DNA from: Bremerella volcania
Lineage (GTDB): Bacteria; Planctomycetota; Planctomycetia; Pirellulales; Pirellulaceae
Assembly (NCBI RefSeq): GCF_007748115.1
Contig: NZ_CP036289.1
Coordinates: forward strand, 4,836,001 to 4,900,000
Direction: 5' to 3'
DNA: 64,000 nt
Part shown: positions 7,419 to 14,939 of the stretch, piece by piece
Position numbering within the stretch: position 1 is the stretch's first letter
Layout of the letters: each line of letters begins with the position of its first letter
Translations under genes and position numbers: made by a program
Notes under the pieces: model-generated
What the model was told of the DNA's origin: nothing
What the model saw: the letters and a program-made list of their open reading frames with translations, nothing else
Databases searched by the model: none

Positions 7419-9404
7419 ATGCAAAGACGATTCACGGTTGTTATCACAACCTTACTGTTGACTCTCTCTTCTACTGTTTCTTATGCCCGCACCTGGACCG
7501 AGCGGTCATCCGGACGAACAGTCAATGCAGATCTCGTCTCCTTTGCTGGCGACGTCGTAAAGATCAGACGCCAGAGCGATGGCAGAGTCTTCGCTGTCCC
7601 CGTCGAACGGTTGAGCGACGTTGACCGAACCTTTGTGGAATCTGCTTCTCAAACGCGCCCTGAGGCAACGCCCCGAAAAGGCAACGTTAGGTTTGTGGCG
7701 TTTAATGCGCAGGCCCAGGATGAGTACAGTGCTGAGCAACTCAATGCGTCGAAACGCATCGTCTGTGTCTGGAAAAAAGGCACGGCTCAAGCAGCCATGA
7801 GGACGATTGAAGCGGTCGGTCTGAAGGTCACGTACCTTGGCTCTGCAATCCCGTTCGGCGTTTGCACCGGACAACTCACCGAGGACGGACTCAAGCGGCT
7901 GAGGAGCGACCCGTCGATCCAAAGTGTCGAACCTGACATCGAGTTGGTCGTTGACGACGCGCAGCCCGAAGTGCGGCAGATTACGGACGAAGTCTTGGCA
8001 GCATACGAACACGCTGGCCGTATGGTGTGCGTCTGGAAGAAGGGGAAGAAGAAGGAAAGTCTCGAGATGCTTGCGCAAATGGAGAAAGAAGGAAAGCTGC
8101 GCGTGATTCACAAACTCGAGACCACTCCAATCGCCTTCTGTGACTGGAAGCCGCCACTGCAGCAAGCAACGCTGGTGCAACTGCAAAAATCGCCAATGCT
8201 GGATTACGTTGAACCAGATTTGACGCTGGTGAAGGACAACCCAACCAAAGGTCGAGAGATTGTATTCCCGAACGGGACACCCAAGACGGTCGTGTCTAAA
8301 GGCGTTGTACTGACCACGCCAGATGATCCAGAGATTGCCAAGCTCTGGGGAATGGATTCCATCAAGGCGAAGAAGGCGTGGACCTGTGCCAACCAAACAG
8401 ATGTTGTTGTGGCAGTGATCGATTCGGGCGTCGATTATAATCATCCGGACCTGAAGGCCAACGTGTGGGTCAATACGGGTGAGATCCCTAACAACGGAGT
8501 TGATGACGACAGTAACGGCCACAAGGATGACTACTACGGCCTGAACTTCACTCAACTTCCACCTACAACGGATACGCTCGATAGATACGGACACGGTAGC
8601 CACGTCGCCGGAACTATCGGTGCCGTTGGCAACAACAAGCTCGGAGTCGCAGGCGTCAATTGGCGTGTGCAGGTCATGGGACTCAAAGTTTTTGATGACG
8701 CTGGAACTGCACCAGTTGGAAGCGCTCTAGCTTCTGCCATCGATTATGCTGTCGCGAGGAAAGTTCGCGTCATCAACTTGAGTCTTCGCTGGGGAAGTGA
8801 GCGGGCTTTCTTGAAACGTGTTATTGATGGAGCGGAAGACAAGGGCGTTCTGATTGTATGCTCAGCTGGCAATCTAAATCGTGGTGATGATCCACGCACG
8901 ATTGATAATGACGTCGTGCCCCAGTTCCCCGCGTCCTTTCCGAATGACAACGTCATCGCGGTTGCGAACATCACGGAGAGAGAACAGCTTAATGCGAGTA
9001 GTCATTTTGGATTGCGGAGCGTCGATTTGGGTGCTCCCGGGACAGACATTTACAGCACTGTGCCAACTTCTGTAAAGGCATCGGGTTATGACTCGTACAC
9101 TGGGACATCCATGGCAAGTCCGCATGTCGCAGGTGCGGCGGCGCTGATTTGGGGACATAAGAGGTATAGCAGTGGCGATTTCAAGGCGATTCGAAAGCTA
9201 CTTCTAGACAATGCTCGCTCAATTCCCGCGTTGTCGGGAAAGTGCGTAACTGGCGGCACTCTTGACATTGGCTTCTTGTGTAAGCAGAGCCCGCCACCTA
9301 TCGGAAAGAAACCGCCAATCGTGATTTGCCCCCCACCTCGTTGTTACATCCCGTGTCCCCCGCGCCGCCACGTCTTTTATCGCTTCCGTTGTGGTAGTCG
9401 GTAG
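7419..9404 (+). CDS. Secreted subtilisin-like serine protease (S8) with SHD1 domain
   Basis: The 661-aa protein has a Sec signal peptide (residues 1-23, ending SYA), an SHD1-like domain typical of planctomycete exported proteins (about 24-75, RTWTERSSGRTV... VPVERLSDVDRTFV), two tandem inhibitor_I9-like propeptide repeats (about 112-178 and 200-272, each starting R-I/M-VCVWKKG and ending S-V/Y-EPD) and an S8 catalytic domain. Catalytic residues are Asp335 (AVIDSGVD), His392 (RYGHGSHVAGT), oxyanion Asn485 (CSAGN) and Ser564 (GTSMASPHVAG). The C-terminus is a Pro/Cys-rich tail. It is the only plus-strand gene in this head-gene stretch, has its own terminator and adjoins a truncated portal gene, so it is cargo. 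Expected location is the periplasm or cell surface. Confidence 0.93.
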   Translation: MQRRFTVVITTLLLTLSSTVSYARTWTERSSGRTVNADLVSFAGDVVKIRRQSDGRVFAVPVERLSDVDRTFVESASQTRPEATPRKGNVRFVAFNAQAQDEYSAEQLNASKRIVCVWKKGTAQAAMRTIEAVGLKVTYLGSAIPFGVCTGQLTEDGLKRLRSDPSIQSVEPDIELVVDDAQPEVRQITDEVLAAYEHAGRMVCVWKKGKKKESLEMLAQMEKEGKLRVIHKLETTPIAFCDWKPPLQQATLVQLQKSPMLDYVEPDLTLVKDNPTKGREIVFPNGTPKTVVSKGVVLTTPDDPEIAKLWGMDSIKAKKAWTCANQTDVVVAVIDSGVDYNHPDLKANVWVNTGEIPNNGVDDDSNGHKDDYYGLNFTQLPPTTDTLDRYGHGSHVAGTIGAVGNNKLGVAGVNWRVQVMGLKVFDDAGTAPVGSALASAIDYAVARKVRVINLSLRWGSERAFLKRVIDGAEDKGVLIVCSAGNLNRGDDPRTIDNDVVPQFPASFPNDNVIAVANITEREQLNASSHFGLRSVDLGAPGTDIYSTVPTSVKASGYDSYTGTSMASPHVAGAAALIWGHKRYSSGDFKAIRKLLLDNARSIPALSGKCVTGGTLDIGFLCKQSPPPIGKKPPIVICPPPRCYIPCPPRRHVFYRFRCGSR

Positions 9405-9435
9405 CGGCTTGCAGAGTGACGACTAGTAGTGCTAG

Positions 9436-10539
9436 TTACGCCCAGCAGGAGCATTCCTGCTGGGCATTTCTTTTTGACTCAATGACGTTGATACAGAAAT
9501 GCCGAATCGAACAGGTTGTTGACGAAAATCCCGCCTCTTGAACGCCCTTCTTGAAAGGCATGTTCAGGCAGCGGGCAATCTCGTTGAGAATCTCGTGCTT
9601 AAACTCGCCATAGGTCGTCGCGGGCTGTTCGGCTTCGAGCTGGCTCATCTTCCAACCGCCAGGCATGGTGAGCAGCGCCCGCTGTTCCAGTTCGATGGGC
9701 TCGAATGGTTCGGCGGCGTCCGCCTCGCCGTTGGCTGGCGCGTCGGTGTAGAGGATGCCGGCGAAGTCGGCAGCCGTTTCAGCGGCCGCAAGCACGGCCA
9801 GCGTGAATCGCCGCAACTGTGCAAACAGCGGCAGCGCCGGCATGATGTCGGGAATGCCGCGTGCCTGGCCGGGTCGGTCGAGGCGGAACAAGTGAATCAT
9901 CGCTTCGGCGGGCAGGCGGTCGTAGTCTCGCGTCAGCCGAACGGCTTCGCCTGGATGCGACTTGAGCACGTGGTATTCGATCGGATTGCCGGCGTCGTCA
10001 AACACGATGCCGTCGATGCCATTGGTGATCAAAGCATTCAAGTCGGGCGTGCAAACCTGGTCGGCTTCAATCAACCGCAGGTCGAGTTGGATCGCCGTCG
10101 GCAGCACGGGATTGCTTGTCAACACGGCGAACGCTTCACCGTCCTGGGCGCGCGACATTCGCATCGTGCGAAGTTTCTCGGGCAGGTTGACGGCTCTGGA
10201 CCACGCGCCAAACTCTCGTTCGATCCGGCGATTGGCGTCGGCGTCATCCGTCAGTACCTGCAGCCGAGGTCCGGTGCCGATCGCGTCGTTGGCCAGCGTC
10301 AACACAATGCCACGGGCGTAGCTGTTGTTGGCTACCTCATAGCGTGCTCGATTACGCAGAATGCGACGTACCTCGGCGCTATTGGCCGCGTTGGCGGACA
10401 GTCCATCCGCGCCGGCCCAATGCCGACGGTTATCGTCGTTGGTGACGGCCGCATCGTAGCGGGCGCGAAGCACTCGCGCGGCCCGCGTCAACGGGCGGCT
10501 AGTCGTCTTGGTGAACAGATTGGCGAGCCAACGGAACAT
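9436..10539 (-). pseudogene. Phage portal protein (lambda type), C-terminally truncated
   Basis: The 367-aa reading matches lambda-family portals up to about residue 330: N-terminal RALTRAARVLRARYDAA-like segment, NNSYARGIVLTLANDAIGTGPRLQV, the FGAWSRAVNLPEKLRTMRMSRAQDGEAF block, EADQVCTPD, EYHVLKSHPG, MIHLFRLDRPGQARGIPDIMPAL and NEIARCLNMPF. Intact family members are roughly 480-530 aa and continue with a conserved region; here the sequence after MPF is unrelated and ends inside the terminator hairpin of the neighbouring protease. The missing C-terminal part is not found elsewhere in the window. A portal without it is unlikely to build a working vertex. The start (ATG 10537-10539) directly abuts the upstream 65-aa gene. 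Confidence 0.85.
9440..9475 (+). terminator. Rho-independent terminator after the S8 protease
   Basis: Perfect 11-bp stem (GCCCAGCAGGA ... TCCTGCTGGGC, 9440-9465) with a GCAT loop, followed by ATTTCTTTTT. The hairpin also lies within the last codons of the truncated portal frame on the other strand. Confidence 0.88.
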
Positions 10540-10737
10540 TTAGGATGCTCCTGGTGGCACGAGTTTGTTGAATGCAAGACCACGACGCTTTGACTTGGCT
10601 GCTTCCTTCGAGGCCAAGTACTTGTCGGCCGCGATTTGATCGGGGAGCTTGTGCTGCTCCACGGACCCAGCGTCGCCGGCAGCCTTGGCAGGCCCTTCGG
10701 CGTTTTCGCGGATCGTGTCTTTGAGGTCGTCGGCCAT
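10540..10737 (-). CDS. Small phage head-operon protein (65 aa)
   Basis: Start at the ATG at 10735-10737. The product is charged and helical with the segment SVEQHKLPDQIAADKYLASKEAAKSKRRGLAFNKLVPPGAS. Proteins of this shape commonly sit directly before the portal gene in prophages, possibly in a gpW-like head-joining position, but I do not recognise a named domain. Its stop is directly followed by the portal start, indicating coupling. Confidence 0.65.
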   Translation of the reverse strand: MADDLKDTIRENAEGPAKAAGDAGSVEQHKLPDQIAADKYLASKEAAKSKRRGLAFNKLVPPGAS

Positions 10738-10770
10738 TGAGGTCTCCAATCGCAAGCGAGAACAACGCCT

Positions 10771-10792
10771 GCCTATTTGAAGACCTACCCGG
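10771..10792 (-). promoter_or_regulatory. Copy 1 of a recurring leader motif
   Basis: On the minus strand it reads CCGGGTAGGTCTTCAAATAG, upstream of the 65-aa gene/portal unit. Related copies lie at 27623-27643 and 43593-43614. Possibly a shared promoter or RNA leader element. Confidence 0.4.
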
Positions 10793-10896
10793 TCACTCTC
10801 GTGAATGACGAAAGACAAGGAGAAGAAGGCAGAATCGTGCTACATGTAGCGAGGTCGGAGCCTCAGGGCCATGAACGTAGCGGTCGACGAAGGAAC

Positions 10897-11727
10897 TTAG
10901 CGCAAGTCGGGTGTGCGCCTGGAGAGGACTGCAAGGACCTCGTCATGGCCCCATCTGGAACCGACCTCCTTGCGTCGATGTTGAGCCCACCCGCTTGCCG
11001 ACATGTGATGCTTGGCATCAAGGATGGTGGCGTCCGCGCCACGGTTCAATAGAAACGACACCATGTTCGGCTTCGCTTCCCATGCCGCCCAGTGCAATGC
11101 GGTCGCTTTCCCATCCGTCACGTTCACATCCAGACCGCTATCGAGCAAGTATTCCACGAGGGGTACACGATCGCAGACTGCGGCACACCTCAGCACATCA
11201 AAGACTTGCTCATCGGAAAAGGATGCCGACTCAAGGTCCGCCCGCACTCGATCGAGTTGTCCAGCTCCGGCCGCGATTCGTGTCGATAGGATTTTCGCAC
11301 CCTCTCTTACGAGCAGGTCGACAACTTCGACCATGCCGAAATGAACGGCGAAATCCAGCGGCGTGCCATCGGGGATGCCGGGATACGAGGCAACGGCTTC
11401 CATGTTCGCGCCGGCGTCGATCAAAACTTCCGCGACGCCCGCTTCTCCCAAACTCGCTGCGCCGTGAAGAGGCGTTTCGCCTGCGCCGGGAAGTCCGTCC
11501 ACCGGCGCGCCCGCGTCGATCAGAATCTGTGCCAACTCCGCCTGCCGGCCATGATCCCAGAGTTGATTGAAGGGGCCATCGCTCAAGAAGTGAAGCGGCT
11601 CAGTCTGGCAGCTGTTCAGAATGCTGCCCCAGCGGATCGGCGTGGAAGCTAGTTTTGGGTTTTCATTCAGAAGCTGTCGGGCGCGTTCGACATCGCCAGC
11701 GACAATCGCCTTCTTAAGTTGACTCAT
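10897..11727 (-). CDS. Ankyrin-repeat protein
   Basis: The 276-aa protein consists of ankyrin repeats: an LLNENP-type capping helix pair, then ILIDAGAPVDGLPGAGETPLHGAAS, VLIDAGANMEAV... GTPLDFAVHFGMVEVVDLLVREGA and YLLDSGLDVNVTDGKATALHWAAWEAKPNMVSFLLNRGADATI. There is no signal peptide, so it is probably cytoplasmic and binds another protein. It starts one base after the MerR stop, so the two are likely cotranscribed, which is unusual for a mercury regulator. The GC-rich codon use does not differ clearly from its neighbours. The partner is unknown. Confidence 0.88.
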   Translation of the reverse strand: MSQLKKAIVAGDVERARQLLNENPKLASTPIRWGSILNSCQTEPLHFLSDGPFNQLWDHGRQAELAQILIDAGAPVDGLPGAGETPLHGAASLGEAGVAEVLIDAGANMEAVASYPGIPDGTPLDFAVHFGMVEVVDLLVREGAKILSTRIAAGAGQLDRVRADLESASFSDEQVFDVLRCAAVCDRVPLVEYLLDSGLDVNVTDGKATALHWAAWEAKPNMVSFLLNRGADATILDAKHHMSASGWAQHRRKEVGSRWGHDEVLAVLSRRTPDLR

Positions 11728-11728
11728 T

Positions 11729-12133
11729 TCATTGGGCCTTCAATCCTGCCACAACCTGGCAGCAGTCTGATTTCTTTTGAGTCTGGCATTCCTCGAGCGC
11801 GTTCTTCAACACTTTGCGGACGTGCCGAAGATCCTTCAGCCGCTGCTCGATGTCCGCCAGTCGCTCCTCAATCAGGCTCTGCACGTTGCCGCACGTCGGA
11901 ATGCCGCCTTCGTCGTCGGAGAGCAACGCCTTCACGTCCTCGAGCGTAAACCCGATCGCTTGTGCCGCGCGGATGAACTTCAGCTTGTTGAGCGACTCAC
12001 CGCTGTACAACCGGTAGTTTCCCTGGCTGCGATTCTCGGGTTCAACGAGACCGATTCGCTCATAGTAGCGAACAGTCGTTGTCGGAATGTCAGCCGCTTT
12101 GGCCAACTGGCTGATGGTGTATTCGTCGGGCAT
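11729..12133 (-). CDS. MerR-family metal-responsive regulator
   Basis: The 134-aa reading from the ATG at 12131-12133 has the MerR winged-helix (YTISQLAKAADIPTTTVRYYERIGLVEPENRSQGNYRLY), the dimerisation helix (ERLADIEQRLKDLRHVRKVLKNAL) and cysteines placed as in mercury sensors: one in GGIPTCGN, one in LEECQ and a pair in SDCCQ. MerR proteins bind Hg(II) with three cysteines across a dimer and untwist a promoter with an over-long spacer. Such a promoter lies in the divergent gap (12188-12219). A TTG four codons upstream is an alternative start. Specificity for mercury rather than Zn, Pb or Cd is inferred from the adjacent MerT/MerP genes. Confidence 0.88.
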   Translation of the reverse strand: MPDEYTISQLAKAADIPTTTVRYYERIGLVEPENRSQGNYRLYSGESLNKLKFIRAAQAIGFTLEDVKALLSDDEGGIPTCGNVQSLIEERLADIEQRLKDLRHVRKVLKNALEECQTQKKSDCCQVVAGLKAQ

Positions 12134-12187
12134 GGCAATGCTCAAATCGCCCTTGGAGAACTGATTTTCAGTTTTTTGGCAAATCCG

Positions 12188-12219
12188 CTTGACCTTGCAC
12201 TTAGGTGCAACCTCGATAA
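12188..12219 (+). promoter_or_regulatory. MerR-type operator-promoter for merTP
   Basis: -35 TTGACC (12188-12193) and -10 GATAAT (12214-12219) are separated by 20 bases, the over-long spacer typical of MerR-controlled promoters. The spacer contains a perfect dyad TTGCAC-N4-GTGCAA (12194-12209) positioned as the operator. It drives the metal-transport genes and overlaps the upstream region of merR. Confidence 0.82.
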
Positions 12220-12261
12220 TAGACGCAGATGACCGGATTCACAACATAGGGCTGAGAAGCC

Positions 12262-13452
12262 ATGAACCAGAACGCGGCAACCGCAACCAGACAGACGTGC
12301 CCGACTTGTGGCCAAAAAGCACGACGTGTTTCGCTTCACACGATTCGCAGCCTGTTGAAGGAACCCGCTGCATCAGGATTCCAAAACGGCGAATCGTGTT
12401 GCCAGACCGATGGAACGGGATGTCACGCAATCACCGAAGACACCGGCTGGCGTTTCTGTGACTCGCCGGCATGCGACGTTGTGTACTTCGCAGAGCAGAG
12501 TGACGATACGTTTGTCAAATCACAATTGAAAGTTGACGTGGGCGTCAAGGAGACAGCTGGCGACCGCCCTCTCTGTTATTGTTTTGACCACTCGGTGACC
12601 AGCATCAAGCGTGAGCTGGAGGCAACGGGAGAATCGACGGCGGTCGAGGATATCCGCTCCCGGATGAAAGGAGAGGGGTGCCATTGTGAAGTGACCAACC
12701 CCAGCGGATCCTGTTGCCTCGGAAGCGTGGCCAAGGGAATCGAAATCGCGAAGGGTGAACTGGTTACGACGGAGTCGCACATTGATTCCAAACCTCCTTC
12801 GGGCCGGGGAGAGAAGATCGCCAAGGTCGGGACCATCGTCTCTGCGATCATGGCATCGAGTTGCTGCTGGCTCCCGTTGGTCCTATTGGCCGTAGGCGTA
12901 TCCGGTGCCGGCATCGCGGCCGCGCTCGAAACCTATCGGCCCCTGTTCATGCTCATCACATTCGGGTTTCTGGGAGCCGCCTTCTACTTCACTTACCGGC
13001 CTCGGCCAGCAAGCGATGCGAACCAGGACGCGTCGTGCTGCGACTCGACGATGGTAGGCGAATCAGACTGCTGTGCGCCCGAAACGACGTCGCGCTGGAG
13101 TATGGCCGCGATGAACAAAGTCATGCTGTGGGTCGTCACTGGGCTGGCGATCGCGTTCCTGGCCTTCCCAAGCTATGTCGGTCTGCTCTTCGGTGCAGGA
13201 CACAACGTGGTCGTAACCGATGATATGAACCGCGCGGTTCTCACAATTGAGGGCATGACTTGTGAAGGATGCGCGACGACAGTTGCTGAAGCGATCAAAC
13301 GTGTGGACGGTGTGATCGCGGTGGAAGTGAACTACGAAACGAAGCAAGCGACCATCGGGGCGGAAGACTGCTGTCCCGTGCCGATTAAGGAAATCCAGTC
13401 TGCTCTCGCCAAGGCCGGTTACGCCGGCGAGCCAATCGACCCAACGGACTAA
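12262..13452 (+). CDS. Mercuric transport MerT-MerP fusion with a CopZ-like cysteine-rich N-terminus
   Basis: The 396-aa protein has three parts. Residues 5 to about 160 form a cysteine-rich domain like the N-terminal domain of some CopZ-type chaperones (TCPTCG, CCQTDG, FCDSPACDVVYF, LCYCFDHS, GCHCEVTNPSGSCCLG). Residues about 185-250 are MerT-like: two membrane helices with the Cys pair SSCCWLPLVLLAVGVSGAG and MLITFGFLGAAFYFTYRP. A CC-rich loop and a third helix (VMLWVVTGLAIAFLAF) follow. The C-terminus (about 322-392) is an HMA/MerP domain with GMTCEGC. In the family, MerP captures Hg(II) and hands it to MerT for import to a reductase. No merA is in the window, so imported Hg would need a distant reductase or is bound. 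Under MerR control. Confidence 0.88.
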   Translation: MNQNAATATRQTCPTCGQKARRVSLHTIRSLLKEPAASGFQNGESCCQTDGTGCHAITEDTGWRFCDSPACDVVYFAEQSDDTFVKSQLKVDVGVKETAGDRPLCYCFDHSVTSIKRELEATGESTAVEDIRSRMKGEGCHCEVTNPSGSCCLGSVAKGIEIAKGELVTTESHIDSKPPSGRGEKIAKVGTIVSAIMASSCCWLPLVLLAVGVSGAGIAAALETYRPLFMLITFGFLGAAFYFTYRPRPASDANQDASCCDSTMVGESDCCAPETTSRWSMAAMNKVMLWVVTGLAIAFLAFPSYVGLLFGAGHNVVVTDDMNRAVLTIEGMTCEGCATTVAEAIKRVDGVIAVEVNYETKQATIGAEDCCPVPIKEIQSALAKAGYAGEPIDPTD

Positions 13453-13479
13453 CCAATTCATCCGAAAGTGATTCACAAC

Positions 13480-14742
13480 ATGAGCCGTTTTGCTTGCATA
13501 GCCCTGCTTTGCCTGCCCGTCGCAATCGTTGGATGCGGCCGCACGAGTACGGAGAATCCAAACGGTACGTCGTCAACCGCGTCGTCCGAATCGACTGTCC
13601 ACATTCACATCAGCGGCTTCAAGAAGAGCAAAAGCGGCGCGACGTGAATGTTGTGACCGAACACGGTCAAAGAGGCCCTGGAAGGGTCTGACGCAGTCAC
13701 AATGGTTGAGATGCATCTCGATCGAGACGTATTCGATGTCACGTTTGATTCATCGAAGGCGCAAGCGTCCGATCTCGTCGCCATCATCGCCGAGGCCGGC
13801 TACTCGGCGAGAATTATCACGGGCGATACGTCCGAACCTACCGTTGCCGATGTCGACTATCCCGCGCTTTTGCCTTCCGTATTCGACCGGGCGAGATCCG
13901 CCGGCAAACCGGTCGTGTTGTACTTTGGGGCGTCATGGTGCGTTCCTTGCCGCCGCATGTCCCAAGAAACGTTTGCAGATCCGACGGTAAAAAGCCTGCT
14001 CGACCGCTGCATCTTTGAGAAGATCGACGCCGACGAGCGAGCCGACTTGTCAAAACAGGCGGGTGCGAGGGCTCTCCCCGACGTGCGATTCGTTTCCGCC
14101 GACGGGAAGGAAATGAAGAGGATCACCAGCTTTCTCGGCCCGAACCTGTTCGCGGACGAGCTGCGCCAATTGCTAGGTGATGAGCCTGTCGACAACACAG
14201 TCGAAGAAGGCAAGAGCGTCGAGTTGCATGATCTCTCGCCCGAAGCAGACCAGCTGCGCGAGGCCTTCGTGAAGGCCAGCGGTAAAGTGAGAGTCGTAAT
14301 GCTTGTCTCGCCTGGCTGACCGATGTGCGTCGAAGGGGCCCGTGCGGTCCATAGGCAGGCTACCAGCCAGATTGAAAGTCCCGACTTGGTGATTTTCGTT
14401 GTGTGGTTGCCGCGATATCCGGGGGACAACCGCGAGAAGGCCGTCACCGCCACCAGGAACGTATCTGACTCGCGGGCTCACCACTTCTGGGACGCCGAAG
14501 CCATGCTGTCAAAGCGTTACGGACGGATCTTGGGTCTGCCGGAAGGTAAACAATTCGCGTGGGACACATACATGGTGTTCGACGCGGATGCGACTTGGAT
14601 CGACACACCGCCGACGCCCGCCAACTGGATGCATCAAATGGGCGGGGCACTTGGCCGCAGCCATCCGCGTTGGCTTGATCCTGATAGATTCAAGGGCTCG
14701 CTAATTGAATTGCTAAAAGAGCCAGACCGCAATCAACCTTGA
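13480..14742 (+). CDS. Probable three-selenocysteine lipoprotein: MerP-like HMA domain (UxxU), thioredoxin domain, thioredoxin-like domain (UxxC)
   Basis: From the ATG at 13480 one frame runs 420 codons to the stop at 14740-14742, interrupted only by three TGA codons (13645-13647, 13654-13656, 14317-14319; codons 56, 59, 280). Residues 1-19 are a lipoprotein signal (VGC at 17-19). The HMA domain follows: VHIHISGF..., then T-U-M-L-U-P-N-T-V-K-E-A-L, matching the MerP motif T-C-x-x-C-P-x-T-V-K-x-A-L, and ends AEAGYSARI. A thioredoxin domain carries WCVPC (Cys154, Cys157). A third domain has S-P-G-U-P-M-C, where a CxxC is expected, then FVVWLP and HFWDAEAM. All three TGAs fall at metal- or redox-active Cys positions, and SECIS-like hairpins follow. 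The alternative, a decayed pseudogene in three pieces, would need three independent hits at those codons. Likely role: envelope mercury or metal capture and thiol/selenol redox; cotranscribed with merTP. Confidence 0.85.
13664..13694 (+). ncRNA. Candidate bacterial SECIS element for the UGA pair
   Basis: RNA stem: GUC (13666-13668)/GAC (13690-13692), bulge AA, AGA/UCU, bulge GG, CCCU (13676-13679)/AGGG (13683-13686), apical loop GGA. The loop begins with G and starts 23 nt after the second UGA and 32 nt after the first, inside the spacing range of known bacterial SECIS elements, so one hairpin could serve both codons. Confidence 0.7.
14336..14350 (+). ncRNA. Candidate bacterial SECIS element for the third UGA
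   Basis: Five-bp stem GGGCC (14336-14340)/GGUCC (14346-14350) with apical loop CGUGC that has G at its second position, starting 21 nt after the UGA at 14317-14319. The stem is shorter than in the first hairpin, so support is weaker. Confidence 0.5.
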
Positions 14743-14747
14743 TTCAT

Positions 14748-14939
14748 TCAGACGCGATTTGGAGGAGCCTGGACCGGCGACTCGTAAGTCACGATCTTGC
14801 GGCTGCAATGCCGGCACTCTTTGCGGCGGCGAATACGGCCGTCACGCAGCGGTTCCGTATGCGTGGTGTAGAAATGCCGGCAGCCGCACCGTGGGCATTC
14901 GATGCCGCGATTGGGTTGTTGTGAGCCGGCCTGATTCAT
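14748..14939 (-). CDS. NrdR-like zinc-ribbon small protein
   Basis: The 63-aa protein starts at the ATG at 14937-14939, overlapping the terminase stop (ATGA). It has a four-cysteine zinc ribbon ECPRCGCRHF... RRRKECRHCSRKIVTYE, which resembles the N-terminal ribbon of NrdR (including the R-R-R-x-C segment) without its ATP-cone. Such short ribbons occur in phage packaging operons (Ogr-like or nuclease accessory roles). It is coupled to TerL; the mercury cassette follows immediately downstream. Confidence 0.75.
   Translation of the reverse strand: MNQAGSQQPNRGIECPRCGCRHFYTTHTEPLRDGRIRRRKECRHCSRKIVTYESPVQAPPNRV

Noticed and set aside
7506-8603. 365-codon minus-strand frame within the S8 protease
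   Set aside because: Complete antisense to a gene with all catalytic motifs; no motif or ribosome binding site of its own.
13480-14742. Reading this stretch as three separate small genes or a pseudogene
   Set aside because: The pieces share one frame, are separated only by TGA codons, and the TGAs fall on conserved Cys positions; the second and third pieces have no proper start signals and begin in the middle of known folds.
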